Shown: positions 1-9,888 of the stretch, piece by piece
Layout: each line of letters opens with the position of its first letter
How positions within the stretch are numbered: the stretch's first letter is position 1
Source of the DNA: Ferruginibacter sp.
Lineage (GTDB): Bacteria; Bacteroidota; Bacteroidia; Chitinophagales; Chitinophagaceae
Assembly: GCA_013141115.1 (NCBI GenBank)
Contig: JABFRP010000004.1
Coordinates: forward strand, 333,837 to 397,836
Length of the DNA stretch: 64,000 bases
Direction of reading: 5' to 3'
Notes under the pieces: generated by a model
What the model was told of the DNA's origin: nothing
Database searches by the model: none
Seen by the model: only the letters and a program-made list of their open reading frames with translations
Made by a program: the position numbers and the translations under genes

Positions 1-352
1 GTTTTGTAAAAGTAGATAATACCTGTTGTGTAATTGGTAACTTGTTGTTTGGGGCATAGAATATATTATGGTTTATTAAAGCGGTTGTGTGTACTCTTAA
101 TGTTTTAATCATAGTGTAATGGTAAGATAACTCTGTTTAGTTGCAACTAGCTTATAGGTTAGTTCTAAAACTGACAGAGCAGGGTATCTTAACTTTTGAG
201 TGTACTTTTCTTCTTGATAAAATAATCAAATTTTTCAATTCAGAAAAGGTTACGGCCATGATTTTAAGTGTATTTATTTTATAACAACTAAAGGCGTTTT
301 TACCCTGTGCATTAACAAATATTTATTCTTAAAATGGAAAATATTTTTGTTG
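1..352. other. Non-coding stretch at left edge
   Basis: No convincing reading frame, RNA gene or strong hairpin was seen here. It lies 3' of the minus-strand STN-domain gene and is AT-rich. It may hold the 3' untranslated region of that operon. Confidence 0.5.
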
Positions 353-2179
353 TTAAAAAAAGTCAAAGCCAACAGTCCATCCAAACCAGCCATTAACACG
401 GCTATTGAAATTAACTACCTTGTATCCTTTAGGTAAAATAGGATAACGATATGAGGCAATACCTTTATTTTGATCAGATATTAATAGGTTAAATGATGGC
501 CCGGCAAAAAGCGAAATATACTTATTTAGTTTTATGGTAAAATGGAGGTCAAGTTTATTCATTAGGTTGGTGTACCTCCAGGAGCCCAGATATAAATACT
601 GGCAACTGATTTCAGGATTCAATAATATAGTTTTTTGCTTGTTAAGCGCTCTTTCGCTGCCAAGGCCATAGCCAGCTGCATAAGCTTTGTTATTTGTAGT
701 TGCATGTATGCCTCCCAGTAAAATACTGTAAAATTTAGCGTTACCAGTTTTATAAGCCATATTGAAGGGCAGCAATTCATTACTGTAAAAACTGAGTTTA
801 TTATATCCGTGAAGTACAATATTGATAAGGCCAATACTATAACCGCTGGACGAATCAGCAATATTGATTAATCCAATTTGCACACCTTTTAATTTTTTTG
901 CGTAATTCAAAACACCTGAAATTTGTACGCCAGTTATTTCTTTTTTATTTGAATTTACTACACCTGCAATTTGCAGACCCCGCATTTTTTTATTAACAAA
1001 ATTGCTTACACCTGCAACTTGAAAACCATTTATGCTATTTATAACATTATTGCTAACTCCACCTATTTGAAAACCACTGAAACTGCCTTTTACAATATTA
1101 TTAACGCCCGCTATCTGTAAGCCTGTTGTAGTATCTAAATTGATATTGGAGACGCCCGCTACCTGGAAACCTTTTACTCTTCCCCCAACGGCATTAAATA
1201 CTCCGGCAGCCTGAAAATATTGCACACTTTTTTTGCTGATATTAAATACCCCGCCAATTTCAACACCATTGGTACCGCCAGTATAACCTCCTAAAAGATT
1301 CAACGAAAAGTTATTGATTACTTGTGCACTTAAATATCCATGCGTACTAAGCTTAGGGGTTACGGATATTTGATATGGACGGGTTGTGAAAAATTTTTTC
1401 AGATTCATGCTTTGCGCTTTTTGTTTTGCATCGAGAAGAAATCTGCTTAACCCCAGTTTTTCTACTTTAATTGTATCATGCGGCGCCGGATTTTTTTTAA
1501 AAGTACTATCAATGGTTTTAGTTGAATCTGGTGTAATGTAATCATCAGGGCTTACTGTAATGTAATTAAGGGGCGATTGTTCGGGCTGCAGCGTAATGGT
1601 CACTTCCTGGTTGATAGCGGTTTCAATGCCTAAAGTAGCATCTTGATAAAATTCTTTGCTTACAGTAAGCTCTGCAAACTTAGCCTTGCTGCTTTTTAAT
1701 TTAATTTTAAAGTACCCGTCACGATTGGTAAGTGCGGAGGTAAGAATTTTTTTTTCATAAACACTGGCTTCACTAATGCCGTTGCCTGTTTGCTCGTCAT
1801 AAACATATCCTGCAACAGCATATGTTTTATCTTTTTCCTCTGCTTTTTTAGTAACCATAGTAACTTGTATGGCAGCTTTGCGGATGATAATGTAATTTCC
1901 ACTCTCTTTAAATTCATAGGTTGCATCAAAAAGGCCTGTCAGTACCTGCAGCACTGTTTTTCCTGTAGAATTAAAACTAACAAGACTGTCTTTTTTAATG
2001 ATGGTGGAGTTATAGGAAAAAAAGAAATTGGCTTTGTTACTGATGATTTCCAGCACCTGGTCTAAGCGCTGCCTGTTTACCTGTATTGAAATTGAACGCT
2101 GTAAAAGTTGTTGTGCAGAAGCTTTTGTTGCAGCCATTATTAAAATTACAGCAATGCTGAATTGCCGGATTTGTTTCAT
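353..2179 (-). CDS. STN / carboxypeptidase-regulatory-like protein with LA_2272-type surface repeats
   Basis: A 608-residue exported protein. A signal peptide covers about residues 1-22 (ending ASAQ). An STN (secretin/TonB N-terminal short) domain lies at about 28-100, and a carboxypeptidase-regulatory-like beta-sandwich at about 120-200. Residues about 305-455 hold roughly ten repeats of the form G-[FLV]-Q-[VI]-[AG]-G-V-x-N spaced 18-22 residues apart, as in the LA_2272 surface repeat family. STN domains normally sit at the N-terminus of FecA-like TonB receptors and touch the FecR anti-sigma factor. Here there is no TonB receptor barrel of the usual 800+ residues. The gene is the last of a sigma/FecR/STN operon, 11 bp after fecR. 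I infer a surface or periplasmic sensor that signals to FecR; the ligand is unknown. Domain calls are by eye. Confidence 0.8.
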   Translation of the reverse strand: MKQIRQFSIAVILIMAATKASAQQLLQRSISIQVNRQRLDQVLEIISNKANFFFSYNSTIIKKDSLVSFNSTGKTVLQVLTGLFDATYEFKESGNYIIIRKAAIQVTMVTKKAEEKDKTYAVAGYVYDEQTGNGISEASVYEKKILTSALTNRDGYFKIKLKSSKAKFAELTVSKEFYQDATLGIETAINQEVTITLQPEQSPLNYITVSPDDYITPDSTKTIDSTFKKNPAPHDTIKVEKLGLSRFLLDAKQKAQSMNLKKFFTTRPYQISVTPKLSTHGYLSAQVINNFSLNLLGGYTGGTNGVEIGGVFNISKKSVQYFQAAGVFNAVGGRVKGFQVAGVSNINLDTTTGLQIAGVNNIVKGSFSGFQIGGVSNNVINSINGFQVAGVSNFVNKKMRGLQIAGVVNSNKKEITGVQISGVLNYAKKLKGVQIGLINIADSSSGYSIGLINIVLHGYNKLSFYSNELLPFNMAYKTGNAKFYSILLGGIHATTNNKAYAAGYGLGSERALNKQKTILLNPEISCQYLYLGSWRYTNLMNKLDLHFTIKLNKYISLFAGPSFNLLISDQNKGIASYRYPILPKGYKVVNFNSRVNGWFGWTVGFDFF

Positions 2180-2190
2180 TGTCAGGGATA

Positions 2191-3171
2191 TTAATGTAAA
2201 ATTATTTGGTTATCTTTTGGGGTAACCGTGATATTTAGTGTTTCACTGATGATGTGCAAAATACTTTCCAGTGGTTCCTCATTAAATGTGGTTGTAATCG
2301 GGAGGTTATATATATTCTTGTTACTGATGGTGATATTAGTATCATAAGCTTGATTTAGGGTTGCAACTAATTTCCATAGCGGAGTATTGTTGCATACAAA
2401 TGTTTTTGTCCGGTAATAATTGTATAGCTTATCCGTTACAGCTTGTTTTGTAAATTGGTCGGACTGAGCCGGTATTGTAATTTTTTCTCCAGCTTTTAGC
2501 TCAATGGATCTGCCGCCTTTTGTAACCAGTACAATCCCCGTTTCCACTACAATTTCCGTGCTTTTTCCTGTGCCATTAATATTAAAGGAAGTGCCTACTA
2601 CTTTAACCTGAATATTATTTATTGCAATAATAAAAGGGTTTTCTTTGTCAGGAGTGATAGAAAAAAACGCTTCACCCTGTAGTGTTACAGCCCTCTTGTT
2701 CCCAGTAAATTTTTCAGGGTAAGAGATGGAAGAGTTTTTATTTAACGTTACAACAGAAGCATCAGGCAACGTTTTACTTACCGCATGTTGCAACGATTGG
2801 AAAGAAATTATTTTTGGAGCATCTGATTTAGCAAATAATATAAAGGAGATAATGCCCAGTACGAGCAGTACAATAACGGAAGCTGCCACTCTGATTTGTT
2901 TAAAAATATTGATTCGGGGTTGCTGTGCTTTTTGCTCCTGAGAAGTCACCCTGTTCCTGAAACGTTGCCAGGCTTCATGCTCGTCTTTTTGAGAAATAGC
3001 AGTCAAATTGTGGCTAGACTCCCACAATATTTTGAACTGTTCAAAATACCTGCGGTAAACATCGTCATCTGCAATACGTTGGCTAATTTGCTCTGCTTCT
3101 TCCTCATTAGCTTCACGTAATAAGTATTTTATCAGCAGGCCGTCATCAATATGTTCAAATTTGTTTTCCAA
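2191..3171 (-). CDS. FecR family anti-sigma factor
   Basis: A 326-residue inner-membrane anti-sigma factor. Residues 1-80 form the cytoplasmic helical region, with an acidic LLREANEEEAEQI stretch that would bind the sigma factor. A single membrane segment lies at about 93-113 (VAASVIVLLVLGIISFILFA). A FecR beta domain follows at about 125-225 and a C-terminal DUF4974-like domain at about 250-326 (NIYNLPITTTFNEEPLESIL). The gene starts 10 bp after the sigma gene and ends 11 bp before the STN-domain gene, so the three are almost certainly co-transcribed. By family, a periplasmic signal passed from an STN domain relieves inhibition of the sigma factor. Length and domain order are normal for Bacteroidota FecR proteins. 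Confidence 0.92.
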   Translation of the reverse strand: MENKFEHIDDGLLIKYLLREANEEEAEQISQRIADDDVYRRYFEQFKILWESSHNLTAISQKDEHEAWQRFRNRVTSQEQKAQQPRINIFKQIRVAASVIVLLVLGIISFILFAKSDAPKIISFQSLQHAVSKTLPDASVVTLNKNSSISYPEKFTGNKRAVTLQGEAFFSITPDKENPFIIAINNIQVKVVGTSFNINGTGKSTEIVVETGIVLVTKGGRSIELKAGEKITIPAQSDQFTKQAVTDKLYNYYRTKTFVCNNTPLWKLVATLNQAYDTNITISNKNIYNLPITTTFNEEPLESILHIISETLNITVTPKDNQIILH

Positions 3172-3181
3172 CCTATTGATC

Positions 3182-3877
3182 TTAAAAGTTTAAAAATAAA
3201 AATAAAAACGGTAAATAATCTGTCAACTGTTCCCTTAATATTCTAAGTGCCTTACCCATTTGATTTTCCACTGTTTTTACAGAAATTCTGAGTTGGTCGG
3301 CGATTTCCCTGTACTTTAATTCTTCAAAACGGCTCATTTGGAAAATGGTTCTGCACTGCTCTGGTAATTCATTTAAAATACAATGTAATTTTTTCTCCAG
3401 TTCTTTTGCCTGCAAAGTTTGGAATGCGGATGTGGATACCTGCTTCATGCTATAAGCCACATGCAAACGGTGAGCTGCTTTTACTTTCTGGTGTTTTAAA
3501 TAGTTAAGGCATTCATTGTGAACTGCACGGTAGAGGTAAGCAGCAACACTACTGCTAATGGTAATATTTTCCGTTCTCTCCCAAAGTTTTAAAAATACCT
3601 GCTGTACAATTTCTTCCGCAAAGTCATCTTCCTTTAGCATTACACAGGCATAAGCATGCAGGTTTTTAAAGTAAAGTTTAAAAACCTGTTCAAATGCGCT
3701 TTCATCCCTTTTTGCAAGTAAAGCAACAATGGCCTCGTTATCCAAATCTATACTGATAAGTGTTGGTTGTTTTTCTATTGTTAATGCTAAACTCAAAAAT
3801 ACTTTTATACTAACAACCAGATAAAGAAGTACCCCTATTGCCAATAAAAATATTTTGAGATTATTCAGAATAAACAA
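3182..3877 (-). CDS. RNA polymerase ECF sigma-70 factor
   Basis: An ECF sigma factor that would direct RNA polymerase to a small regulon under FecR control. Region 2 lies at about 60-130 (ESAFEQVFKLYFKNLHAYA, EEIVQQVFLKLWE) and region 4 at about 165-215 (LPEQCRTIFQMSRFEELKY, EIADQLRISVKTVENQM). The frame opens at a TTG at 3875-3877, preceded by GAGGA, and contains no ATG before region 2. If this start is right, the protein begins with a hydrophobic segment of about 35 residues (FLLAIGVLLYLVV) that is foreign to ECF factors. Two later in-frame TTG codons, one just before the EKQPT stretch and one just before region 2, would give a normal length of about 190 residues. I judge the function certain and the start uncertain. 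Confidence 0.88.
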   Translation of the reverse strand: MFILNNLKIFLLAIGVLLYLVVSIKVFLSLALTIEKQPTLISIDLDNEAIVALLAKRDESAFEQVFKLYFKNLHAYACVMLKEDDFAEEIVQQVFLKLWERTENITISSSVAAYLYRAVHNECLNYLKHQKVKAAHRLHVAYSMKQVSTSAFQTLQAKELEKKLHCILNELPEQCRTIFQMSRFEELKYREIADQLRISVKTVENQMGKALRILREQLTDYLPFLFLFLNF

Positions 3878-4197
3878 ATTTCCTCAATGGTTATGGCACT
3901 TTAGAGCTATGGGAAAATAGCGATCCCTGTCACTCGTGTGTTAAAAATTGTTATCCGTATGTAAAAATGGCCCGTTCGTTGATTGTGTCAATTAGCGTTT
4001 GTACAAAAATGTAAATTGGGTAAAAAAACGCACACGTATATCACAAAAATTTAGCTAAAAAAACTTGTGACTTAAGAATTTAATACTTCCCGGTATATCA
4101 GGTTAACAACGGTTATAGTCGTGTAAATTATTACAGAGAGAATTCAATGCCAGCACAAAAGTATGGGTGAAATTATTAACTTTAAGAAAACTTTTAA
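3878..4197. other. Divergent intergenic region
   Basis: A 320-bp AT-rich gap between the minus-strand sigma operon and a plus-strand exported protein. It must carry promoters for both directions, but I could not fix either with confidence. No RNA gene or reading frame was seen. Confidence 0.5.
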
Positions 4198-5220
4198 ATG
4201 AGAAAAGTAACCAGTTTGTTTATTTCTCTTTCAATCAGTTTAGCAATTTTTGGACAGACTGGATCAGAAGAACTACAAAGGGATGTAGCCTTTTATAATG
4301 CTGTTAATAAATGGTTTTCTGCCTGGAAATTGGTAAGTAAAGACATTTATAAAATTAACCAGGTTAGACCTGTTGAATTTGTATTTTTTGACAAAAAATA
4401 TGTTTACTCAACATCTAGTATTACCATTAGGAATGGCATCTCTGTTAAAGGGTGTAATTTAATTAACTTGAATTTAAAGTGGAAAAAAGCATTGCATAAT
4501 GATACACTTACTTTTCCGGATAAATCTGTTGTTCCAATTAACTTAATGTCTTTTGCGGCTCAAATACCCGGAGACAGTAATAAATCATTTTTTGTAATGC
4601 CATTGCCAGGTTTTTGGGCGGAGTCAGGAGTTACAAGCAAAGAATTAGGGTTGGAAAATCTGATAACAGGGATTTTTTTACATGAATTTTCTCACTCACA
4701 ACAAATGCGGAATTTTGGAAAAAAAATCACAGTGTTTGAACAACAAAATAATTGGGGAGTTGAATTTAATGACGATGTGGTACAAAATATTTTTAGTAAA
4801 GACACAGTATATTGTGAATACAATAAAAAAGAAATAGGGCTTTTTTATAATTCGATAAAAAGCAATGTATTAAATAAGGGGTTAGTAACAGCAGGTTTAG
4901 GGATGTTGAAAAAAAGACAGAATGAATATTTTACAGGGAGATACAAAAATTTGGAGCAAATCGATAATTTCTTTCTTACAATGGAAGGAATTGGACAATA
5001 CTCAATGTATTTATGGTTAATACATTCAAAAGGAGGCAATATAAAACGAGAAATTGCTATTGAAGGCGTAAGGCGTGGTGGCAGGTGGTGGTCGCAAGAC
5101 GAGGGGTTTGTTTTGTTTTTAATTTTGGAAAAATTAAAAACATCCAAATCGTGGGCAAAGGATATGTTTGGCAACAAAACAGAAGACGTAATAGTATTAA
5201 TTGAAGACCTGGTAAAATAA
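4198..5220 (+). CDS. Exported protein with HExxH motif, possible metallopeptidase
   Basis: A 340-residue protein with a clear signal peptide at about 1-19 (SLFISLSISLAIFGQ). The stretch LHEFSHSQQMRNF at about residue 161-173 contains HExxH, the zinc-binding signature of many metallopeptidases. A downstream third ligand is not obvious; GVEFNDD and MEGIGQY are the nearest acidic candidates. I do not recognise the family, and the rest of the chain shows no transmembrane helices. It is most likely periplasmic or secreted. It stands alone, with long non-coding DNA on both sides. The HExxH is seen directly; peptidase activity is inference. Confidence 0.6.
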   Translation: MRKVTSLFISLSISLAIFGQTGSEELQRDVAFYNAVNKWFSAWKLVSKDIYKINQVRPVEFVFFDKKYVYSTSSITIRNGISVKGCNLINLNLKWKKALHNDTLTFPDKSVVPINLMSFAAQIPGDSNKSFFVMPLPGFWAESGVTSKELGLENLITGIFLHEFSHSQQMRNFGKKITVFEQQNNWGVEFNDDVVQNIFSKDTVYCEYNKKEIGLFYNSIKSNVLNKGLVTAGLGMLKKRQNEYFTGRYKNLEQIDNFFLTMEGIGQYSMYLWLIHSKGGNIKREIAIEGVRRGGRWWSQDEGFVLFLILEKLKTSKSWAKDMFGNKTEDVIVLIEDLVK

Positions 5221-6429
5221 CACCAAAAATGCTGCCTTTAATTGGTGAATAGGGTAGTTGGCGTGTTTTGAATAAGCAGCTATTCTAAAATATGCAGTGG
5301 TTTTCATCTAAACCATTCCGCTTAGGCTTTACCGCAATTCTGAACTTTCATTGTTTTAATAACTACTAAGGATTGGATGTCTTATTCCGGTCAGGCAATT
5401 CTATATATATCGAATTCTTAAACAGAGTTTAGACAAAAGACTTCTGTACTTGTTAATCAGATTTTTGCTATTTATACTATCTGCAGGCTTAAGCAACTTT
5501 GCAATATAAAACGGTTTTGTAATCATGTTTAGAGCGTTTGGGAAATAATTAACTACTTCAACTTTTACAAGCGTTTTTTATTTGAGCAGAACATTTTTTG
5601 TAACAAATATTTCAAATCAAAGCATAGCTTATTTGTGAAAAGTTTTAATGACAAATACAGTATATTGAAATGAAATTCAACTTTCCTGCGGCAAAGTTTT
5701 TGCATGTGTGTATTTCAACTTCCTGCTTTTTGTATATCCAAACTGTCATTTCGTAGATTAAATGACTGATGATGCAGCAGTTTGGTTTTATTTTATATCA
5801 AAGATAAAAACATAAACCTAGTATTTCATTACACAACCCAATAGTAATTCATGTCGGTTTTGTTTGTCGCTCTTTTTTACAATTGCACAAAAAATGGATA
5901 CTGTAATTATAACGACAGAAAATATCAGCGCAAGCACACTTCAGCAAGGAATGCTCTGCTGTCTGGTGTATTTTAAAACTAAAAAGGATGTTCATAAGTA
6001 TACTAAATAAATTGGGGATAAGAAAAATTAAAAATTCTTTTTTAATGCACAATTTGAAATGATTTCTACTCTGGAATGGGAAGAAAAAGATTCCGCTAAA
6101 CATACTGGCAAATTGATCTGCAATGCAAAAATTATGCTACCTCTTAAACATGCTTTTTGATAGAAGTACCAGGGTAGGACTATTATAGACTTTGAAACGA
6201 AAACACTATAAGGCAACGGTAGCATTCTAACAGACACAGACGCTTTATAACAAAAGAAGGTGCAATTATTTGTTGTTTTTTATACAAGACGAAAAGTGAA
6301 CCAAAGAGGTTTTTGGATAAGCAAGAAAACAAAAAGATATTAAGCCTTAAACTTTTATAAATAGGATAGTTTATAGGTATAGTTAGTGTGAGAATTAATA
6401 GAGAAAACAGAATTTTAAACTAAATAATA
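5221..6429. other. 1.2-kb region without a supported gene
   Basis: Short frames here (for example 5849-6103 and 6028-6237 on the minus strand) have no recognisable domain and strongly biased, hydrophobic or AT-driven composition, so I do not call them. No tRNA-like cloverleaf or repeat was seen. It could be decayed coding sequence or the regulatory region of the large adhesin-like gene that follows. Confidence 0.45.
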
Positions 6430-8871
6430 ATGCATAAAATTTTACTTACGATTAGTGCTTTTATCTGTATAGGGTTATCTGTCTACAGCCAGGTAACTTA
6501 TTATGTTGATGTTACCCGATCCAACAATACAGGGGCAGGCACCAGTTGGGCTACTGCAAAAAAAGATTTACAAATTGCTATAAATACTGCCACTGTGGGA
6601 GATCAGATATGGGTTAAAGCAGGTACTTACTTACCCACTCATGACCCTTTCGCAAATGCCGCTCCGACAAATAATCGGGACAAAACATTTACACTAAAGA
6701 ACGGTGTAAAAATTTATGGTGGGTTTGCAGGAAATGAAACACTATTAAGTCAGCGAAACTGGCAAACTAACGTTACTACTCTTAGTGGAGATTTAGGAGT
6801 GGTAAATACGCTTACAGATAATGCCTACCATGTGGTAATAGCTGTTGCTGTAGGTGGAACAGGTTTGGATGGGTTTACTATATCCAAAGGGTATGCAGTA
6901 AGTACACAAACATCAATTACGGTTAGTAGCCGTGTAATTGAAAGATACAAGGGAGGTGGAATTTATAATACAGGCTCTGCAGCCAATTTTTATAATTGTA
7001 TCATTAAAGGGAATAGTGCAGATTGTACTGATGGGAATGACGATGCCTGGGGAGCTGGGGTGTTGAATGACAATTGCTCATCTATTTTTAATAATTGTGT
7101 AATTGATGGGAATTCTTTTCTTACTGGTGGCGGTAGTTTTGGTGTTTTTGGGTCGGGAATGTTTATGATAGCGGTATCTGGTGTTTGTACCATAACTAAT
7201 TGTGCATTTATAAATAATACAAGTGGTTCTGGTTTTATTGATGGTTCAAAAGGAGGAGCTTTATATCTAAACGCAGGTTCAAATGCCATAACCAATTGTA
7301 TCTTTTATAACAATACATCACAAAATGGTGCAGCTATTTATTCTGGCGGAGCTGCGGCAAATATATCTTCTGTTACAAATTGCACATTTGCTAATAATAC
7401 TTCTTCATTTGCAGGTACAACGTTTTCGGGTTTTGGCAAAGCAACATTTAAAAACTGCATTTTATGGAATAATGCACCTACAAGTAGTTCTGTAGCAGGA
7501 AGAGATGAAATTTACAGCCCGGAAACGAACCCGGTAAATCAGCCCAGTTTTATAAATTGTATTGTAAGAGATGCAAGCGGTAGTCCGTTATCTGTTGTAA
7601 ATACTAATATGAGCAACTCTTTAAACAGTAATCCGCTTTTTACAAACTTTACAGATGGCGATGGCGCAGATAATATTTTTATGACGGCAGATGATGGGTT
7701 ACGATTGCAATGCAGCTCTCCTGCAACAGGAGCAGGAACTGGTGTTACCCCAACTGTTGATATATTGAACTTGCCCCGCACTGCAATCATTGATATAGGA
7801 GCTTATGAAGGTGGACATACCTCTACTGCTTTTAATGCAATACCGTCAATTAATACTACTGTACAACTTGCACAAAATGCCTCAGGAGTTACGCACTACT
7901 CTGATTGCGGTAATAAATTGGTTGAAGTTCAATCTGGTGGAACATATACAGTAGGTGGAACAGTAACGGCAAAAGTATGGATAGAAAGTACTCAGCCATC
8001 GAACTTTGTAAAACGGCATTTTGAAATAATACCACAGATAAATGCAACAACAGTAACAGGAAGGGTAACACTTTATTTTAAACAGCAGGAATTTATCGAT
8101 TTTAATGCAATAAATACTGTAAAGCTACCAACAGGCCCTGCTGATGCGGCGGGAATTGCAAATATCCAAATAGAAAAAAGAGGAGGCACGAGTAGTGATG
8201 GTACAGGCCTGCCGGGTACCTATTCAGGCACGATACAAACCATCAATAACGCAGCCCTGTTTGTATCATGGAATGCTATTGCCACAAGATGGGAAATTAG
8301 TTTTGATGTAACTGGCTTTAGTGGATTTTTTGTAAAGACGCAGTCGTCGGTATTACCCATCGGAAGCCTTTATTTTTCAGCGGCCAGATTTGCTTCCTGC
8401 AATGATTTACAATGGCAAACTGAGGATGAAATAAATACGAAAGAATTTGTAATAGAAACAAGTACTGATGGGATATTGTTTACTGCATTGGCAACAAAAC
8501 AAGCTGCTGGAACGGGAAATAATCGCTATAGATTTAATGACTGTTCAGTTGCTACTGGTAAAATATTTTACAGATTAAAAATACTGGACGATAATGGATT
8601 TTTTTTCTATAGCTCAATTGTAAAAGTGAACAACAAATCCAATCTGTCAATAAGCATGTATCCCAACCCGGCCAAAAACAGGGTATCCATTATTTCAGCT
8701 GATATGTCTTTGTTAAATACGTTTGTTAAGGTTACGGATGCGGGTGGAAGGTTGGTGATGCAAGAGGAGATTACCAGCCTCCCCCATTCGTTACTTATCG
8801 GCAAATTGCCCAATGGAATTTATTTTGTACATTTCGTAAATAGCACCATTTTAACCTTGATAAAAGAGTGA
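6430..8871 (+). CDS. Secreted beta-helix (choice-of-anchor Q) protein with T9SS sorting domain
   Basis: An 813-residue secreted protein. The signal peptide is at about 1-20 (ending SVYSQ). Residues about 25-460 look like a right-handed parallel beta-helix: an opening YYVDVTRSNNTGAGTSW, then repeated N-C-I/T-F turns such as FYNCIIKGNSA, TITNCAFINNTS and AITNCIFYNNTS. Around 430-465 the LRLQCSSPATGAG and DIGAYEGG signatures match the choice-of-anchor Q region. The C-terminal 80 residues (SMYPNPAKNRVSI ... LPNGIYFV) form a type A Por secretion-system sorting domain, so the protein is probably exported by the type IX system and held on the cell surface. The substrate or binding role is unknown. 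Confidence 0.85.
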   Translation: MHKILLTISAFICIGLSVYSQVTYYVDVTRSNNTGAGTSWATAKKDLQIAINTATVGDQIWVKAGTYLPTHDPFANAAPTNNRDKTFTLKNGVKIYGGFAGNETLLSQRNWQTNVTTLSGDLGVVNTLTDNAYHVVIAVAVGGTGLDGFTISKGYAVSTQTSITVSSRVIERYKGGGIYNTGSAANFYNCIIKGNSADCTDGNDDAWGAGVLNDNCSSIFNNCVIDGNSFLTGGGSFGVFGSGMFMIAVSGVCTITNCAFINNTSGSGFIDGSKGGALYLNAGSNAITNCIFYNNTSQNGAAIYSGGAAANISSVTNCTFANNTSSFAGTTFSGFGKATFKNCILWNNAPTSSSVAGRDEIYSPETNPVNQPSFINCIVRDASGSPLSVVNTNMSNSLNSNPLFTNFTDGDGADNIFMTADDGLRLQCSSPATGAGTGVTPTVDILNLPRTAIIDIGAYEGGHTSTAFNAIPSINTTVQLAQNASGVTHYSDCGNKLVEVQSGGTYTVGGTVTAKVWIESTQPSNFVKRHFEIIPQINATTVTGRVTLYFKQQEFIDFNAINTVKLPTGPADAAGIANIQIEKRGGTSSDGTGLPGTYSGTIQTINNAALFVSWNAIATRWEISFDVTGFSGFFVKTQSSVLPIGSLYFSAARFASCNDLQWQTEDEINTKEFVIETSTDGILFTALATKQAAGTGNNRYRFNDCSVATGKIFYRLKILDDNGFFFYSSIVKVNNKSNLSISMYPNPAKNRVSIISADMSLLNTFVKVTDAGGRLVMQEEITSLPHSLLIGKLPNGIYFVHFVNSTILTLIKE

Positions 8872-9351
8872 TGACAGACTTATAATCAATCAGAGCTCTA
8901 TCTGAAAATATTTTTCGCTTCATTCATTCTTGAAATTTATAATAATGAAGTGTAGTGTGTGCTTATAAAATAATTAAGTTCTAACCAAATTCGCATTGGA
9001 TATTTTTTCTGTAACTTCTTTTTGAGATATCAAACCTAATCAAGATGGTGCTATCATAATTCCATATATAGATATGGTTACTTACAATTTTTTTGCCTCT
9101 TGCCGCAAAAAGATCTCTTTATTCAATTCAGGAAAAAATATTTGAGCAATCGTTTTTTTTATTTTTTTAAATTAGCTCGTAAGTAAAAAAACGTTGTCTG
9201 TAAGATATAAGCTGCACTTTGTAGATTTTCTTTTTTTTGCAGCCTAGGATAAATGAAATTCATCTTTTAAATATCAGTAAGTTGATTTCAGATATTCAGT
9301 GTAGTCTGTTTTTTACAGGTTGTATAAAGTTTAAACCAAAATATAATAATA
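8872..9351. other. Intergenic region, nothing recognised
   Basis: 480 bp, very AT-rich, without a supported frame. A short frame at 9237-9419 overlaps the start of the next gene and is an artefact. It probably holds the promoter of the barrel protein at 9352. Confidence 0.45.
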
Positions 9352-9888
9352 ATGAAAAGGATTTATTTAACAGGGGTTTTATTTATTGTAACAAATTGCA
9401 GTATCAATGCTCAAAGTAGTACAGGTTTTGAAAAAGGGGATAAATTATTAAACATTGGTATCGGTGTAAACTCTTATTACAATGAAGGTTTTCCTATCGG
9501 TGCGTCGTTTGAAGTTGGAATTTCTGATGTTATAAGTGTAGGAGGGAATGTAGATTACCTGGGTAGTAAATACAATTACGGCTCGGGGCTAAATTACAAG
9601 TTTACTACTCTCTATATAGGAGCAAGGGGATCATACCATGTTAATGATTTGTTGAACATTAATAACGAAAAAATTGATCTGTATGCTGGTGCTACCATTG
9701 GATTCAGGAATTTTTCGTTTAAAGATAATTTTAGTTCAACTGGGCTGGGTAGCAGCTATTCTAACGGTGTGTTTTTTGGAGGATACGTTGGTGGCAAATA
9801 TTATTTCCACAATAAATTGAGTGTCTTTACAGAGTTGGGGGCGATTGGCTCCACCAATGCAAGGCTGGGTTTAGGATTTAAGTTTTAA
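9352..9888 (+). CDS. Outer-membrane beta-barrel protein
   Basis: A 178-residue protein with a signal peptide at about 1-20 (LFIVTNCSINAQ). The rest alternates polar and hydrophobic residues with many glycines and tyrosines (FEVGISDVISVGGNVDYLG, TLYIGARGSYHV, ATIGFRNF), and it ends in LGLGFKF, a typical C-terminal beta-signal with a final phenylalanine. This fits a small eight-stranded porin-family barrel. No catalytic motif is present. It stands alone between long gaps. Confidence 0.75.
   Translation: MKRIYLTGVLFIVTNCSINAQSSTGFEKGDKLLNIGIGVNSYYNEGFPIGASFEVGISDVISVGGNVDYLGSKYNYGSGLNYKFTTLYIGARGSYHVNDLLNINNEKIDLYAGATIGFRNFSFKDNFSSTGLGSSYSNGVFFGGYVGGKYYFHNKLSVFTELGAIGSTNARLGLGFKF

Noticed and set aside
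5849..6237. Overlapping minus-strand frames in the 5.2-6.4 kb gap
   Set aside because: Low-complexity, no domain, no start context; best explained by AT-rich non-coding DNA.
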